64,000 nt of DNA from VFZN01 sp963709325. GTDB lineage: Bacteria; Acidobacteriota; Vicinamibacteria; Vicinamibacterales; UBA2999. Under the pieces are notes generated by a model that saw only the letters and a list, made by a program, of their open reading frames with translations, ran no database searches and was not told where the DNA came from. Location of the stretch: contig CAVPVV010000003.1 of the NCBI GenBank assembly GCA_963709325.1, positions 1,860,001-1,924,000 of the forward strand. The letters run 5' to 3'. This document shows positions 16,423 to 25,947 of the stretch, in pieces. The position numbers and the translations under genes were made by a program. Position 1 is the first letter of the stretch. Each line of letters starts with the position of its first letter.

Positions 16423-18373
16423 TCACGGAACCGTAACCGTTGCCGGTACGCTTGGCGTACTAGAGCCGCACGCGTTCGTCGCCGCGACGCGCAGCTCGTA
16501 AGTCCCCGGCCCAGCAACCGCGCTGAGGATCCGTCCGGTAACCGGGAAGCTGCCGGTGTAACTGCCGGCCACCGACAGCACGAAGCCGGAGGGTGCGCTT
16601 CCGCTCGGCGGCAGGTTCCAGGTCACCGTCACCCGGTTCCCATCTCGGGCCGTGGTCAGGTTGACCGGCGTTTGCGGCGGCGTGCACGTGCCGGGGAACG
16701 CCAGCGTCACCGGAGTGGACGGCAGGCTCGTCCCCGCTCCGTTCACGGCTCGCACGCTGAACGTGTAGGTACCCGGCGGGACGCTCACATAGCTGAAACT
16801 CTCCGTCGCCGGCAGCGTCACCGACGTGCTGATCGATCCGCTCACGTCGAGGACGATTCCGCTCGGCGCTCCGCCACCGGCGTTCTGCCAGGCGAGCGAC
16901 AGTCGTGGAACCAGCGGCGCCGCCGAGCAGGTTCGTCGGAGTACCAGGAGGCTGTGGCACGTTGACGTAGATACGAATCTCGTTCGAGGCCCCGGAACGC
17001 GCCGCGGCGTTCAGCGCGTGGATGCGCACGTAGAAGGCCCCGGTCGGCGCGGTGAACGTGAACGATGGCGCCGCGCTGCCGGTGGAGATGCTGGCCAGCA
17101 CCTGGCCGGGCGACACGCCGCCCTCGAGCACGTAGCCGGTCGGCGCGAACGCCGTCGGTGGCGTCCAGCTCAAGGTCACCGTATTGCCGGCAATCGATGA
17201 CGCGGTCAGGAACGTCGGCACCGCGGTGACGCCGTTCTGCACGGTCACATCCCACGCGCGGCTTTCCGACAGCAGCGCCGTCGGATCGCTCCTGACCAGG
17301 CCGGTCGTGTCCTGGATCGACACCTCGACGTGATGAGTGCCGAGCGGCAGGATGTCCGAGCTGAACCTCGTGCCGGTGGTAGTGAGAACGCCATTGACGA
17401 ACCAGCGCACAAGGAGCGCATGGGTTCTCGGCGACGGGACGGCAACCTCGAACAGGTTTGGCACCCCGAGCACGACGGTCGCGGCGCTCGTGGATGGGCT
17501 CACCCCGTCGATCGGCGACACGAAGTTGTAGATGCGCCGCACGTGCTGCTCGGTGTTGATCTGCTCGAAGGGACGGCCCAGCGATCGCATCTTCGAGTCG
17601 TAGGTCGGACGGTAAGCGCCCGACGCGCAGTAGACCGCGCCATCGTACAGCCCCGGCATTCCGTTCACCGCGCCGCCGGTCGGCACCGGCGTCCCGGGAT
17701 CGATCCAGTGGCGCCACTTGATGAACTCGCGCCTCGTTTCACGGGTCGCGTTCGCGTTGGTCGGCTCGGTCGTCACGCACGGCGGCGGCGAATAGTTGTA
17801 CTCGTCGGCCAGCTGCGCAAACGTGTGGCCGTTTTCGTGCAGCACCAGCTCGGTGGCCTGGGCATGGAGCGATGCGACGGCGACCGCGCCGCCCGAGCCG
17901 CCGTATTCCGCGTCGTTGACGATGACCAGCACGAGGTCCCGGGCGTCGGCAGGAATCGCGCTCCTGGTCAGCACCGCGTTGACGTTGGCCGTCGAGACGC
18001 AGATGAGACGCTGGATATTCGAGCAGTTGTAGGTGGCGTTCAGCGCCGTATCCACGTAGGCGCCGCGCTCGGGGTGATCCGCGCCCGACTGCGCGCTGAC
18101 CACGTCCACTCGATGCACGTTGAAATAGGCCGCGTACTCCAGATACGGCTCCTGGGCGAAGAGCCGCTGCACCTGCACCTCGATCTGCGCCGCGTACGCC
18201 CCGGAGGCGATCTGATCGGCAGTGAAGCCGTCGCCGAGGATCACCAGGTCCACCCGGTTCGCGCTCGGCCCGCCGCTGCGGATGGTCGTCACCGGCTCGG
18301 CCATCGCGAGCGCGGCAGACCAGGCCCAGCACAGGGCAATCAGCGGGCCCGTCACTCGTCTCCGCGCGGTCAT
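16423..18373 (-). pseudogene. Secreted M64-family metallopeptidase with fibronectin-like repeats, frameshifted
   Basis: The start (ATG 18373, ATGA overlap with the upstream gene) gives a signal peptide and an M64 (IgA peptidase M64) domain with HENGHTFAQLADEYNY: zinc ligands H179 and H183, catalytic E180, and D190. From about residue 350 fibronectin-type-III-like repeats follow. Near 16905 the frame breaks: after GGAAGST the family continues one frame over with LSLAWQNAGGG and further repeats to the TGA at 16425-16423. One surplus base explains it. Intact length would be about 649 residues. The peptidase domain lies wholly before the break, so a shortened active enzyme is possible if the shift is real. 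Confidence 0.75.
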
Positions 18374-18930
18374 CGCACTGTCACCTGGATCAGGCCAAGG
18401 CTCCGGAGCAGGAACTGTCCGCCGTCCGAGTAGGTCTCGTAGACGTGGAGCGCCGTGGTCGCGGAATCGGGCACCACGACCAGGAGCTCGACCTCCGGCC
18501 GATAGAGCAGCTCGCCGGAGAGTTCGCCCGTCGGTCCGGGCAGCTCGGCGCGCAGGAGCCGCGGATCGCGCTGCTTCTGCCAGCTGGTCTCGCGCCCGTT
18601 CGCGTCGGTCGCGACGATCACCAGATCGTGTTCGGCAAGCTGCGGGTCGCGCTCGCGCTGAAACGGACCGCGGATGTCGCTCCTCCCCACCACTTCGAAA
18701 CTGTTGACCGGCGTCACCGCGGCGGCGGGAACCGGTTCGCCGGTGGCGCTTGTCGCGGCAACCCACCGGACATGAAGCTCGGGAACGGTCTGATTCGAAA
18801 CGAGCGAGGCGACAGGTGGAACCGCAGACACGACCTCGGCGGCGAACCGGTCACGCTGGGCCAGGACGGGGCCGCTGAGGGCCAACAACACCGCCCACAC
18901 GACTAGGGACTGGCAAAGGATCGTACCCAT
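18370..18930 (-). CDS. Secreted protein of unknown function, coupled to the M64 peptidase
   Basis: A 186-residue protein with a signal peptide (about 1-23, cleavage after VLAQ). The mature part is rich in beta-type sequence and has ELHVRWVAATS, FEVVGRSDIRGPF and a C-terminal ALHVYETYSDGGQFL. I recognise no family. Its TGA overlaps the peptidase ATG, so the two are translationally coupled. M64 genes in related genomes are often preceded by a small exported protein like this, possibly a partner or substrate adapter; that is inference. The ATG at 18930 has AGAGGA nine bases upstream and is the first start that gives a signal peptide. Confidence 0.7.
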   Translation of the reverse strand: MGTILCQSLVVWAVLLALSGPVLAQRDRFAAEVVSAVPPVASLVSNQTVPELHVRWVAATSATGEPVPAAAVTPVNSFEVVGRSDIRGPFQRERDPQLAEHDLVIVATDANGRETSWQKQRDPRLLRAELPGPTGELSGELLYRPEVELLVVVPDSATTALHVYETYSDGGQFLLRSLGLIQVTVR

Positions 18931-19057
18931 CGCGACAGGTCCTCTTGCTGGAGTAGCAGTTCGCCGGTGGTGGCGAGCGCGGGCGAGTATACGCCAGCTA
19001 CGGCACAGCTTCGACTGGCCGCATGATGGGCGGCTCCTCGGCGGTAGACTTCGGGCC

Positions 19058-20428
19058 ATGAGCGAGACCGTCAAATACCTGCTCGACGAATCGCGCATTC
19101 CGAGGGCCTGGTACAACCTGATGGCCGACCTGCCATCGCCGCCGCCACCGGTGCTGCACCCCGGGACGCTGAAGCCGGTCGGTCCCGACGACCTCGCGCC
19201 GCTTTTCCCGATGTCGCTGATCCTTCAGGAGGTGTCCGCCGCGCGGGAGATCGAGATTCCCGGCCCGGTCCGCGACGTCTACAAGCAGTGGCGCCCGACG
19301 CCGTTGTTCCGAGCCCGTCGCCTGGAACGGGCGCTGCAGACACCCGCCCGCATCTATTACAAGTACGAAGGGGTCAGCCCCTCCGGCAGCCACAAGCCGA
19401 ACACCGCGGTAGCCCAGGCGTTCTTCAATCGCGAGGCGGGCGTCCGCAAGATCACGACCGAGACCGGTGCCGGACAGTGGGGCTCGTCGCTGTCCTTCGC
19501 CGGCGCGCTCTTCGGCATCGACGTCCAGGTCTTCATGGTGCGCGTGTCGTACGAGCAGAAGCCGTATCGGCGCCTGATGATGGAGACCTTCGGCGCGCGG
19601 TGCATTCCGAGCCCGTCGATGGAAACCAACTACGGCCGCTCGGTTCTCGCGCACACGCCGGACAGCCCGGGCAGCCTCGGCATCGCGATCTCCGAAGCGG
19701 TGGAAGTCGCCGCCACCCACGACGACACGAAGTACGCGCTCGGCTCTGTGCTCAATCACGTGCTGCTGCACCAGACCGTGATCGGCCAGGAGGCGATCGC
19801 GCAGCTCGAAATGGCCGGCGACTACCCCGACATCGTCGTCGGCTGCACCGGCGGCGGATCGAACTTCTCTGGCATCGCGTTCCCGTTCATCGGCGCCCAG
19901 CTGCGCGGCGGGAAGAAGGTGCGGGCGATCGCGGTGGAGCCGGCGGCGTGTCCGAGCCTGACGCGCGGCCGTTATGCCTACGACTTCGGCGACACCGGGA
20001 AGATGACGCCGCTCGCCAAGATGCACACGCTGGGATCGGCGTTCGTGCCGCCCGGGTTCCACGCCGGGGGGTTGCGGTACCACGGCATGGCCCCGCTCGT
20101 ATCGCACGTCAAGGAACTGGGCCTGATCGAGGCGCGCGCCGAGCACCAGACGCAGTGCTTCGAGGCCGGCGTGCTCTTCGCGCGGGCCGAGGGGATCGTT
20201 CCGGCGCCGGAGGCGAATCATGCCGTGAAGGGGGCGATCGACGAAGCCGTGAAGTGCCGCGAGGAGGGCGCGTCGAAAGTGATCCTCTTCAACCTGTGCG
20301 GGCACGGCCACTTCGACATGTCGGCGTACCAGGATTACTTCGCCGGCAAGCTCGAGGACCGCAGCTACGACGAAGGCGAGCTGGCGATGGCGCTGGCCGG
20401 CCTGCCGGCCGTGCCGCCAGCCGGCTAG
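19058..20428 (+). CDS. trpB: TrpB-like tryptophan synthase beta chain, type 2 (TrpB2)
   Basis: A 456-residue PLP enzyme. The PLP lysine is K113 in SGSHKPNTA, and the phosphate-binding glycine loop is CTGGGSNFSG (about 264-273). The N-terminal extension of about 75 residues (RIPRAWYN, then LHPGTLKPV) and the length mark the TrpB2 branch rather than the standard TrpB of about 400. TrpB2 makes tryptophan from indole and serine, and often stands alone without TrpA as an indole-salvage enzyme. No trpA or other trp gene is in the window, which fits salvage. The ATG at 19058 begins at the family start. Confidence 0.92.
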   Translation: MSETVKYLLDESRIPRAWYNLMADLPSPPPPVLHPGTLKPVGPDDLAPLFPMSLILQEVSAAREIEIPGPVRDVYKQWRPTPLFRARRLERALQTPARIYYKYEGVSPSGSHKPNTAVAQAFFNREAGVRKITTETGAGQWGSSLSFAGALFGIDVQVFMVRVSYEQKPYRRLMMETFGARCIPSPSMETNYGRSVLAHTPDSPGSLGIAISEAVEVAATHDDTKYALGSVLNHVLLHQTVIGQEAIAQLEMAGDYPDIVVGCTGGGSNFSGIAFPFIGAQLRGGKKVRAIAVEPAACPSLTRGRYAYDFGDTGKMTPLAKMHTLGSAFVPPGFHAGGLRYHGMAPLVSHVKELGLIEARAEHQTQCFEAGVLFARAEGIVPAPEANHAVKGAIDEAVKCREEGASKVILFNLCGHGHFDMSAYQDYFAGKLEDRSYDEGELAMALAGLPAVPPAG

Positions 20429-20443
20429 GACGGCAACGTTCCG

Positions 20444-20471
20444 TCTTGTGCCTTCTGCCTTTTGCCGTATC
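20444..20471. repeat. Heptamer tandem repeat, CCTTNTG class
   Basis: Four units in register, TCTTGTG, CCTTCTG, CCTTTTG, CCGTATC, in the gap between trpB and the amidase gene. The last unit resembles the CCTTATC that closes the tract at 1672-1706. Confidence 0.8.
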
Positions 20472-20479
20472 GTTTCCGC

Positions 20480-22012
20480 ATGCACACTCTCACAAGGCGC
20501 GGATTCGGTCGGGTTGTCGCTGGCAGCGCGGCCGGCGCCACGCTGGCCCGGCGAGCCGGCGCGCAGTCGCGGACGGCGGCGCCGCTGCCATCCGACGTCA
20601 CGACCTTCACGCTCACCGAAGCCGCCAACGCCGTCCGCACGAAGCGGGTCAGCCCCACCGAGCTGGTGAAGGCGTGCCTCTCCCGCGTCGATGTCTATAA
20701 CCCGAAGCTGAACGCCTTCATCACCGTCACTCGCGACCTCGCCCTGAAGCAGGCCGCGGCACTCGAAGCCGAGCTCGCCGCCGGCAAGACTCGCGGACCG
20801 CTCCACGGCGTGCCGATCGCGCTCAAGGACAACATCGACACCGCGGGGGTGCGGACCACCGCCGCCAGCGCCGTCTTCGACGATCGGGTGCCAACCGAGG
20901 ACGCCGAGGTTGCGCGGCGCCTCGCCGCGGCCGGCGCCATCCTCCTCGGCAAGCTGAATCTCCACGAGTTCGCCAACGGCGGCACGTCCGCCACCAGCTA
21001 CTACGGCCCGGTGCGCAACCCATGGGCGCTCGATCGGAATCCGGGCGGCTCTTCTGGCGGGTCAGCCGCGGCCGTGTCCGCCGGCCTCTGTTACGCAGCG
21101 CTCGGCACCGACACCGGCGGATCGATCCGCACCCCGTCCTCGTACTGCAGCGTCGTCGGGCTGAAGCCGACCTACGGCCTGGTCTCGATCCGCGGCATCA
21201 TCCCGCTGGTCGTCTCGCTCGATCACTGCGGCCCGATTACGCGATCGGTGGCCGACGCCGCGCTCATGCTGCAGGTGCTGGCCGGCTACGACCGGCTCGA
21301 CATCGCCAGCGTGGAACACCCGGCGGAGAACTACGTCCAGGCGATGGCCGCGCCGGTCAAGACGCTGCGCGTCGGCATCGCCCGCGTGCCGTTCTTCGAC
21401 CTCGTGGACGCCGACGTGGCCAAGGCCGTTGATGCCGCGATCGGCGTCATCACCAGGCTGACCGCGAACACCACCGACGTCGTGCTGCCGACGACGCGGG
21501 AGGTCAATCTCGGCGGGGAGATGTACGCCTGGCACGAGGCGCTGTTCGCGCAGATGAGCGGTCGCTACCAGATTCCCACGCGCCGCAACCTGCAGGGCGG
21601 GGCCAACGCCAAGGCGTCGGAGTACATCCGCGGGCGCTGGGCGCTCGAACTGGTGCGCCGGACCATCGATGACAGCTTCAAGGACGTCGACGTCGTGGTG
21701 CTGCCGACCCGCCGCCACACGCCACGGACGGTGGATGCGGCCCTGGAACGCGAGGAAACCGACAAGCCGCGCAACCCTGAGCTCGAGAACACCGGCCAGT
21801 TCAACAGCTACGGCATTCCCGCGGTCTCGGTGCCGTGCGGGTTTACCGACGCAGGGCTCCCTGTCGGCCTGATGATCGCCGGGCCACGGTTCTCCGAGGG
21901 TCGCGTGCTGGCGCTCGCGAGGGCATTCGAACAGGCCACCGACTGGCACTCGCGGCGGCCGCCGCTGGCGCCGGATACGCCGGTTCCGCCGCTCAAGCGC
22001 CTCGAGCCCTAG
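20480..22012 (+). CDS. Tat-exported amidase (amidase signature family)
   Basis: A 510-residue protein. A twin-arginine signal (TRRGFG, residues 5-10) precedes an amidase-signature domain with the Ser-cisSer-Lys triad: K116 in ALKDNID, the cis-Ser at 191-192 in PGGSSGGS, and nucleophile S215 in DTGGSIR. The end motif GLPVGLMIAGPRFSEGRVL is complete. The enzyme hydrolyses a C-N amide bond, probably in the periplasm; the substrate cannot be told. The ATG at 20480 is chosen because the Tat motif follows it; the earlier in-frame ATG (20462) lies in the heptamer repeat. No clear ribosome site is seen. Confidence 0.9.
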   Translation: MHTLTRRGFGRVVAGSAAGATLARRAGAQSRTAAPLPSDVTTFTLTEAANAVRTKRVSPTELVKACLSRVDVYNPKLNAFITVTRDLALKQAAALEAELAAGKTRGPLHGVPIALKDNIDTAGVRTTAASAVFDDRVPTEDAEVARRLAAAGAILLGKLNLHEFANGGTSATSYYGPVRNPWALDRNPGGSSGGSAAAVSAGLCYAALGTDTGGSIRTPSSYCSVVGLKPTYGLVSIRGIIPLVVSLDHCGPITRSVADAALMLQVLAGYDRLDIASVEHPAENYVQAMAAPVKTLRVGIARVPFFDLVDADVAKAVDAAIGVITRLTANTTDVVLPTTREVNLGGEMYAWHEALFAQMSGRYQIPTRRNLQGGANAKASEYIRGRWALELVRRTIDDSFKDVDVVVLPTRRHTPRTVDAALEREETDKPRNPELENTGQFNSYGIPAVSVPCGFTDAGLPVGLMIAGPRFSEGRVLALARAFEQATDWHSRRPPLAPDTPVPPLKRLEP

Positions 22013-22114
22013 GTCGACGAGCGGCCTCTTCGTGCGGCTCGTCAGCCCGGCGGCTCCGCTGCGCGAGCCGATACCCACGCCCCGTGCAAGTCTGCGCATG
22101 GGTGCGCCAGGGAT

Positions 22115-22133
22115 TGAGCCGGTGACCGGCTCA
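22115..22133 (+). terminator. Hairpin between amidase and GGDEF-EAL genes
   Basis: TGAGCCGG, loop TGA, then CCGGCTCA form a perfect 8-bp stem eight bases before the GTG start of the next gene. It may terminate the amidase transcript or control the next start. There is no T tract. Confidence 0.4.
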
Positions 22134-22140
22134 GGGTCGA

Positions 22141-24909
22141 GTGACATCAGCCGATATTCGGGATGTGCCAGTCCAGCTGATCTCGCCGGCCCGCCCGCGA
22201 TGGCATGGCACGCTGCTGGCCGCATTGCTGGTCTACGTGGTCACGGTCAGCGCGATCATGCTGTCGGGCGCCGGCGGCAGCAACACACAGCACTACGTCG
22301 GGCTGCTGGCCGACGGACCGGCCTGCTTCGCGGCGGTGATCCTCGCGGGAGCGACGGCCCGTCGGCTCCGGAAGGGCGCGCTCAAGACCGCCTGGTGGTG
22401 CGTCACCGCCGCGCTCGCGCTCTATCTGGTCGGCACGATCATCGCGACCGTGTCGTGGCTGGTCGAGCGCGACCCCTTTCCGGGCCCGGCCGACATCTTC
22501 TTCCTGGCCTTCTACCCGGCGTTCTTCGCGGCGGTCCTGTTCTTCGTCCGGGCCCGCGCGATGCGCATCCCGTGGGCCCGCCTGGCGCTCGACGTCGTCA
22601 TCCTGGCCGTCGGCTTCGGCGCTTCGTTCTGGTTCCTGGTCATCCGGCCTGCCGAAGTGCAGGCAGACGTCGAGTTCCTGAAGGAGGCGCTCAGCCAGGC
22701 CTACGTCGCGCTGAACTGCGTCCTCCTGCTGGCGCTCGGGCTGCTGCTGCTGACCGGCCCCGACCGGGCCGGCGCCCGCCGCGTCCCGCTCCTGCTGCTG
22801 TTCGGCGGCGCGATCATGTTCCTGGGCGATATCGTCTGGGCGCTCGCGAAGGTTGGCGGCGGCTACCTGCCGGGCGGTCTCCAGGACGTGATGTACGTGG
22901 CGTGGTACGTGCCGCTTGGCATCGCCGCGCGCGAGCAGCTGCGGCATCCGTCACCGCCGGTCGTCTCGGAGGCCGACGCCGTGCCGTCGATGGTGCACGG
23001 GCTGCCCTACGTGCTGGTGCTGGTCGCGTTCCTCGTCCTCGTCTACGTGGCGCGCGACGAAGTCGGCGGCACGATGGCGGTCATGACGATCGTCGCGTTC
23101 GTCCTGACGCTGCTGGTGATGGTCCGCCAGGGCACCATGCTGCGTGACGACGCACGAACCCGTGAGCGGCGGGCAACCGAACGGGTCGAGGCGCGGTACG
23201 CCTCGCTGATTGCCAACGCGTCGGACGTGATTCTCATCGTCGGTGAAGACGGCGCGGTGCGTTTCGCGTCGCCGGCCTTCGAACGAACATTCGGCCTCAA
23301 GCCGGATGCCGTGTCAGGCCAGAGTCTCTTCGATTTGTGGAGCGGCGACGACGGCGACATGCTGCGCGGCTTTCTCGACAGGGTTTCGGCGACACCGACC
23401 GGAGCTGTCGGTCCGATCGAGCTGCGCCTGGAGCAACACGGCCGCCGATATACGCTGGAAGCCGTCGGTAGCAACCTGACAACGGATCCGGCGGTAATGG
23501 GGCTGGCGCTGAACCTGCGCGACATCAGCGAGCGGAAGGCGCTCGAAGAGCGGCTGCGGGAGCAGGCCTATCGCGATCCGTTGACCGGTCTGGCCAATCG
23601 CAACCTGTTCCGCGATCGCGTCGGCCACGCGATCTCGCTGGCTCGCCGCGAGCGGCGCAGCGTCGCGGTGATGTTCCTGGATCTCGACAACTTCAAGAAC
23701 GTCAACGACACGCTCGGCCACGACGCCGGGGATCGGCTGCTCCAGGCTGTTGCCAACCGGCTGGTAAGCGCGATGCGCACCACCGACACCGTCGCGCGGC
23801 TGGCGGGCGACGAGTTCGCGGTGCTGCTCGAGGGCGTGGACACGGTCGCCGACCTGGATCGACCGGCCGCGGCGCTGGTCTCGACGCTGAGCAGTCCGGT
23901 CGTACTCGGGGATGCGGAGTCGCAGATCTCGACGAGCATCGGCGTCGCGCTGTGGGCGCCGGGCACGGCCGCCGACGAGCTGCTCAGCAACGCTGACATC
24001 GCGATGTATCAGGCCAAGGCCGCCGGCAAGGGTCGCTATGTCGTGTTCGAGCCACGGATGCAGGAGGCGCTGCTGGAGCGCCTGCGGCTCGAGGCCGACA
24101 TCGTTCGGGCGCTCGCCAACGACGAGTTGTTCCTCGAATACCAGCCGGTCGTCACGCTCGACACTCACCGCCTGCTCGGCGCGGAGGCGCTCCTCAGGTG
24201 GCGGCATCCAGCCCGCGACCTGCTGACGCCGAAGGACTTCATCCAGGTCGCCGAAGAGTCGGGGCACGTCATCGAGCTTGGCCGCTGGGTCCTCCAACGG
24301 GCGTGCGCCGACTGGAAGCGGTGGCGCGACGAGATGGGTGCCGGCGCGGGGATACACGTCGCCGTGAACGTGTCGGGCCGGCACCTGCAGCAGGGCGACC
24401 TGGTGAGCGACGTCGCGCACGCGCTCAAGGAGTCCGGCCTCGATCCCGGTTGCCTGGTGCTCGAACTGACCGAGAGCACCATCATGCAGAACACGGCGGT
24501 CAATCTCGAGCGGCTTCACGAACTGAAGGCTCTTGGCGTCCGCCTTGCGATTGACGACTTCGGCATCGGCTACTCGTCGCTGTCCTATCTGCACAGGTTC
24601 CCGATCGACATCCTCAAGATCGACCGCTCGTTCGTCAGCCGGCTGGTCACCGAGGGCGACGGTCCGGAGCTGGCGCGAGCGGTTGTGATGCTCGGGCAGA
24701 CACTCGGTATCGAAACGGTTGCCGAAGGCATCGAGTCGGACAAGCAGGCGGCCGCGCTGCTGGCGCTCGGGTGCAGCGCGGGACAGGGCTTCCTCTACGC
24801 CCGACCCGGGGCCCTCGATCAGATCGCGCCACCCAATATCTTCGGCGTCTCGCGCCCGGCGCTTCGCGGCCGGCCCAGCCTCATCCCGCTGGACGCAACC
24901 GCGGGCTGA
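22141..24909 (+). CDS. Membrane PAS-GGDEF-EAL protein (c-di-GMP synthesis/breakdown)
   Basis: A 922-residue protein. The N-terminal 330 residues hold about nine membrane helices of an unnamed sensor type. They are followed by a PAS domain (about 355-465), a GGDEF domain with ARLAGDEFAVLL near 553-564 (first Gly replaced by Ala, which many active enzymes tolerate), and an EAL domain with EALLRW near 681, NVSGRHLQ and IDDFGIGYSSL. All main EAL metal and catalytic motifs look intact, so phosphodiesterase activity is likely and cyclase activity possible. The start is GTG at 22141 with AGGG upstream, right after the hairpin. It is the second c-di-GMP protein here; the one at 172-1635 is broken. 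Confidence 0.92.
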   Translation: MTSADIRDVPVQLISPARPRWHGTLLAALLVYVVTVSAIMLSGAGGSNTQHYVGLLADGPACFAAVILAGATARRLRKGALKTAWWCVTAALALYLVGTIIATVSWLVERDPFPGPADIFFLAFYPAFFAAVLFFVRARAMRIPWARLALDVVILAVGFGASFWFLVIRPAEVQADVEFLKEALSQAYVALNCVLLLALGLLLLTGPDRAGARRVPLLLLFGGAIMFLGDIVWALAKVGGGYLPGGLQDVMYVAWYVPLGIAAREQLRHPSPPVVSEADAVPSMVHGLPYVLVLVAFLVLVYVARDEVGGTMAVMTIVAFVLTLLVMVRQGTMLRDDARTRERRATERVEARYASLIANASDVILIVGEDGAVRFASPAFERTFGLKPDAVSGQSLFDLWSGDDGDMLRGFLDRVSATPTGAVGPIELRLEQHGRRYTLEAVGSNLTTDPAVMGLALNLRDISERKALEERLREQAYRDPLTGLANRNLFRDRVGHAISLARRERRSVAVMFLDLDNFKNVNDTLGHDAGDRLLQAVANRLVSAMRTTDTVARLAGDEFAVLLEGVDTVADLDRPAAALVSTLSSPVVLGDAESQISTSIGVALWAPGTAADELLSNADIAMYQAKAAGKGRYVVFEPRMQEALLERLRLEADIVRALANDELFLEYQPVVTLDTHRLLGAEALLRWRHPARDLLTPKDFIQVAEESGHVIELGRWVLQRACADWKRWRDEMGAGAGIHVAVNVSGRHLQQGDLVSDVAHALKESGLDPGCLVLELTESTIMQNTAVNLERLHELKALGVRLAIDDFGIGYSSLSYLHRFPIDILKIDRSFVSRLVTEGDGPELARAVVMLGQTLGIETVAEGIESDKQAAALLALGCSAGQGFLYARPGALDQIAPPNIFGVSRPALRGRPSLIPLDATAG

Positions 24910-24929
24910 CGCCGAGCGGCGCGTAGCTG

Positions 24930-25937
24930 ATGGCTGCTCTCGCCTATCGCTGTCATTCCGAAAACGGCCGCGTCATCGCTCGCCTCGAGGCTGCGGCGTC
25001 TCCTGCTGCATCGGACCTCGAGCCCGGCGACGTCGCGGTGCGCGTCGCCTGGTCGGACATCAACTTCAAGGACGCGCTGGCGGTGACCGGCGCCGGCAAG
25101 GTCATGCGGCGCCTGCCGCTGACGGCCGGAATCGATCTCGCGGGCGTCGTGACCGCGTCGGCCGACGAACGATACCGGGCCGGTGATCCGGTGATCGTGG
25201 TTGGGTGCGGCCTAGGCGAGGAGCACGACGGCGGCTACAGCGACTTCGCCGTCGTCCGCGGCGACTGGATCGTGCCGCTGCCGCCTGAGCTCACCTTACG
25301 TGAGGCGATGGCGATTGGGACTGCGGGCTTCACCGCTGCCCTGGCGATCGACCACATGGAGCACAACGGCCAGCGCCCGGCGGCAGGGCCGGTTGTCGTC
25401 ACCGGCGCCACCGGGGGTGTCGGCAGCATCGCAGTCATGCTGCTGGCACGGCGCGGATATCGGGTGGCCGCGCTCACTGGCAAGCCGCACGCGTCCGACT
25501 ACCTGCGCGGCCTGGGGGCGGCCGAGATCGTTCCCGCCGGCGACGTTCCGTCCAACCTGCGGCCGCTCGAGACCGCGCGGTGGGCGGGCGCGATCGACAA
25601 CGTCGGCGGCGGGTCGCTGGCATGGTTGTGCGCGACTACGCAGCCGCTCGGCAACATTGCGAGCGTGGGGCTGGCCGGCGGTCACGCATTGGCGACGACG
25701 GTGATGCCCTTCATCCTCCGCGGCGTGAACCTCCTCGGCGTCAACTCGACGTATTGCCCGGTCGAGCGGCGGGATCGGGCGTGGGCCCGGCTGGCCGCCG
25801 ATCTCGGCGGCGGATCGCTCGAGAAGGTCGTCCAACGTACCGTGGACCTCGCGGATCTGCCCGGCGCCTTCGACGGCTACACAACGCGGCAGGTGATCGG
25901 ACGGACCTTGGTGCGCGTCTCCGGCGCGCTTCGCTGA
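24930..25937 (+). CDS. YhdH/AcuI-family NADPH-dependent quinone/acryloyl-CoA reductase
   Basis: A 335-residue medium-chain reductase without zinc ligands. Family marks are DINFKDALAVTG (about 43-54), AGIDLAGVV, the cofactor loop VTGATGGVGSIAV (about 158-170) and LLGVNSTYCP near 270. Members include AcuI, which reduces acryloyl-CoA to propionyl-CoA with NADPH, and YhdH of uncertain role. The gene starts 20 bases after the GGDEF-EAL stop and could share its transcript. It converges on the APC permease gene. The substrate is not shown by context. Confidence 0.9.
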   Translation: MAALAYRCHSENGRVIARLEAAASPAASDLEPGDVAVRVAWSDINFKDALAVTGAGKVMRRLPLTAGIDLAGVVTASADERYRAGDPVIVVGCGLGEEHDGGYSDFAVVRGDWIVPLPPELTLREAMAIGTAGFTAALAIDHMEHNGQRPAAGPVVVTGATGGVGSIAVMLLARRGYRVAALTGKPHASDYLRGLGAAEIVPAGDVPSNLRPLETARWAGAIDNVGGGSLAWLCATTQPLGNIASVGLAGGHALATTVMPFILRGVNLLGVNSTYCPVERRDRAWARLAADLGGGSLEKVVQRTVDLADLPGAFDGYTTRQVIGRTLVRVSGALR

Positions 25938-25947
25938 TTGCTCCGCA

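Noticed and set aside
18998..20965. Long open frame on the minus strand across trpB
   Set aside because: Frames opposite GC-rich genes are often open. This one has no known domain and runs over a clear TrpB2 gene.
22013..22140. Possible c-di-GMP riboswitch before the GGDEF-EAL gene
   Set aside because: The region has a simple perfect hairpin but lacks the conserved GEMM core and tetraloop-receptor elements.
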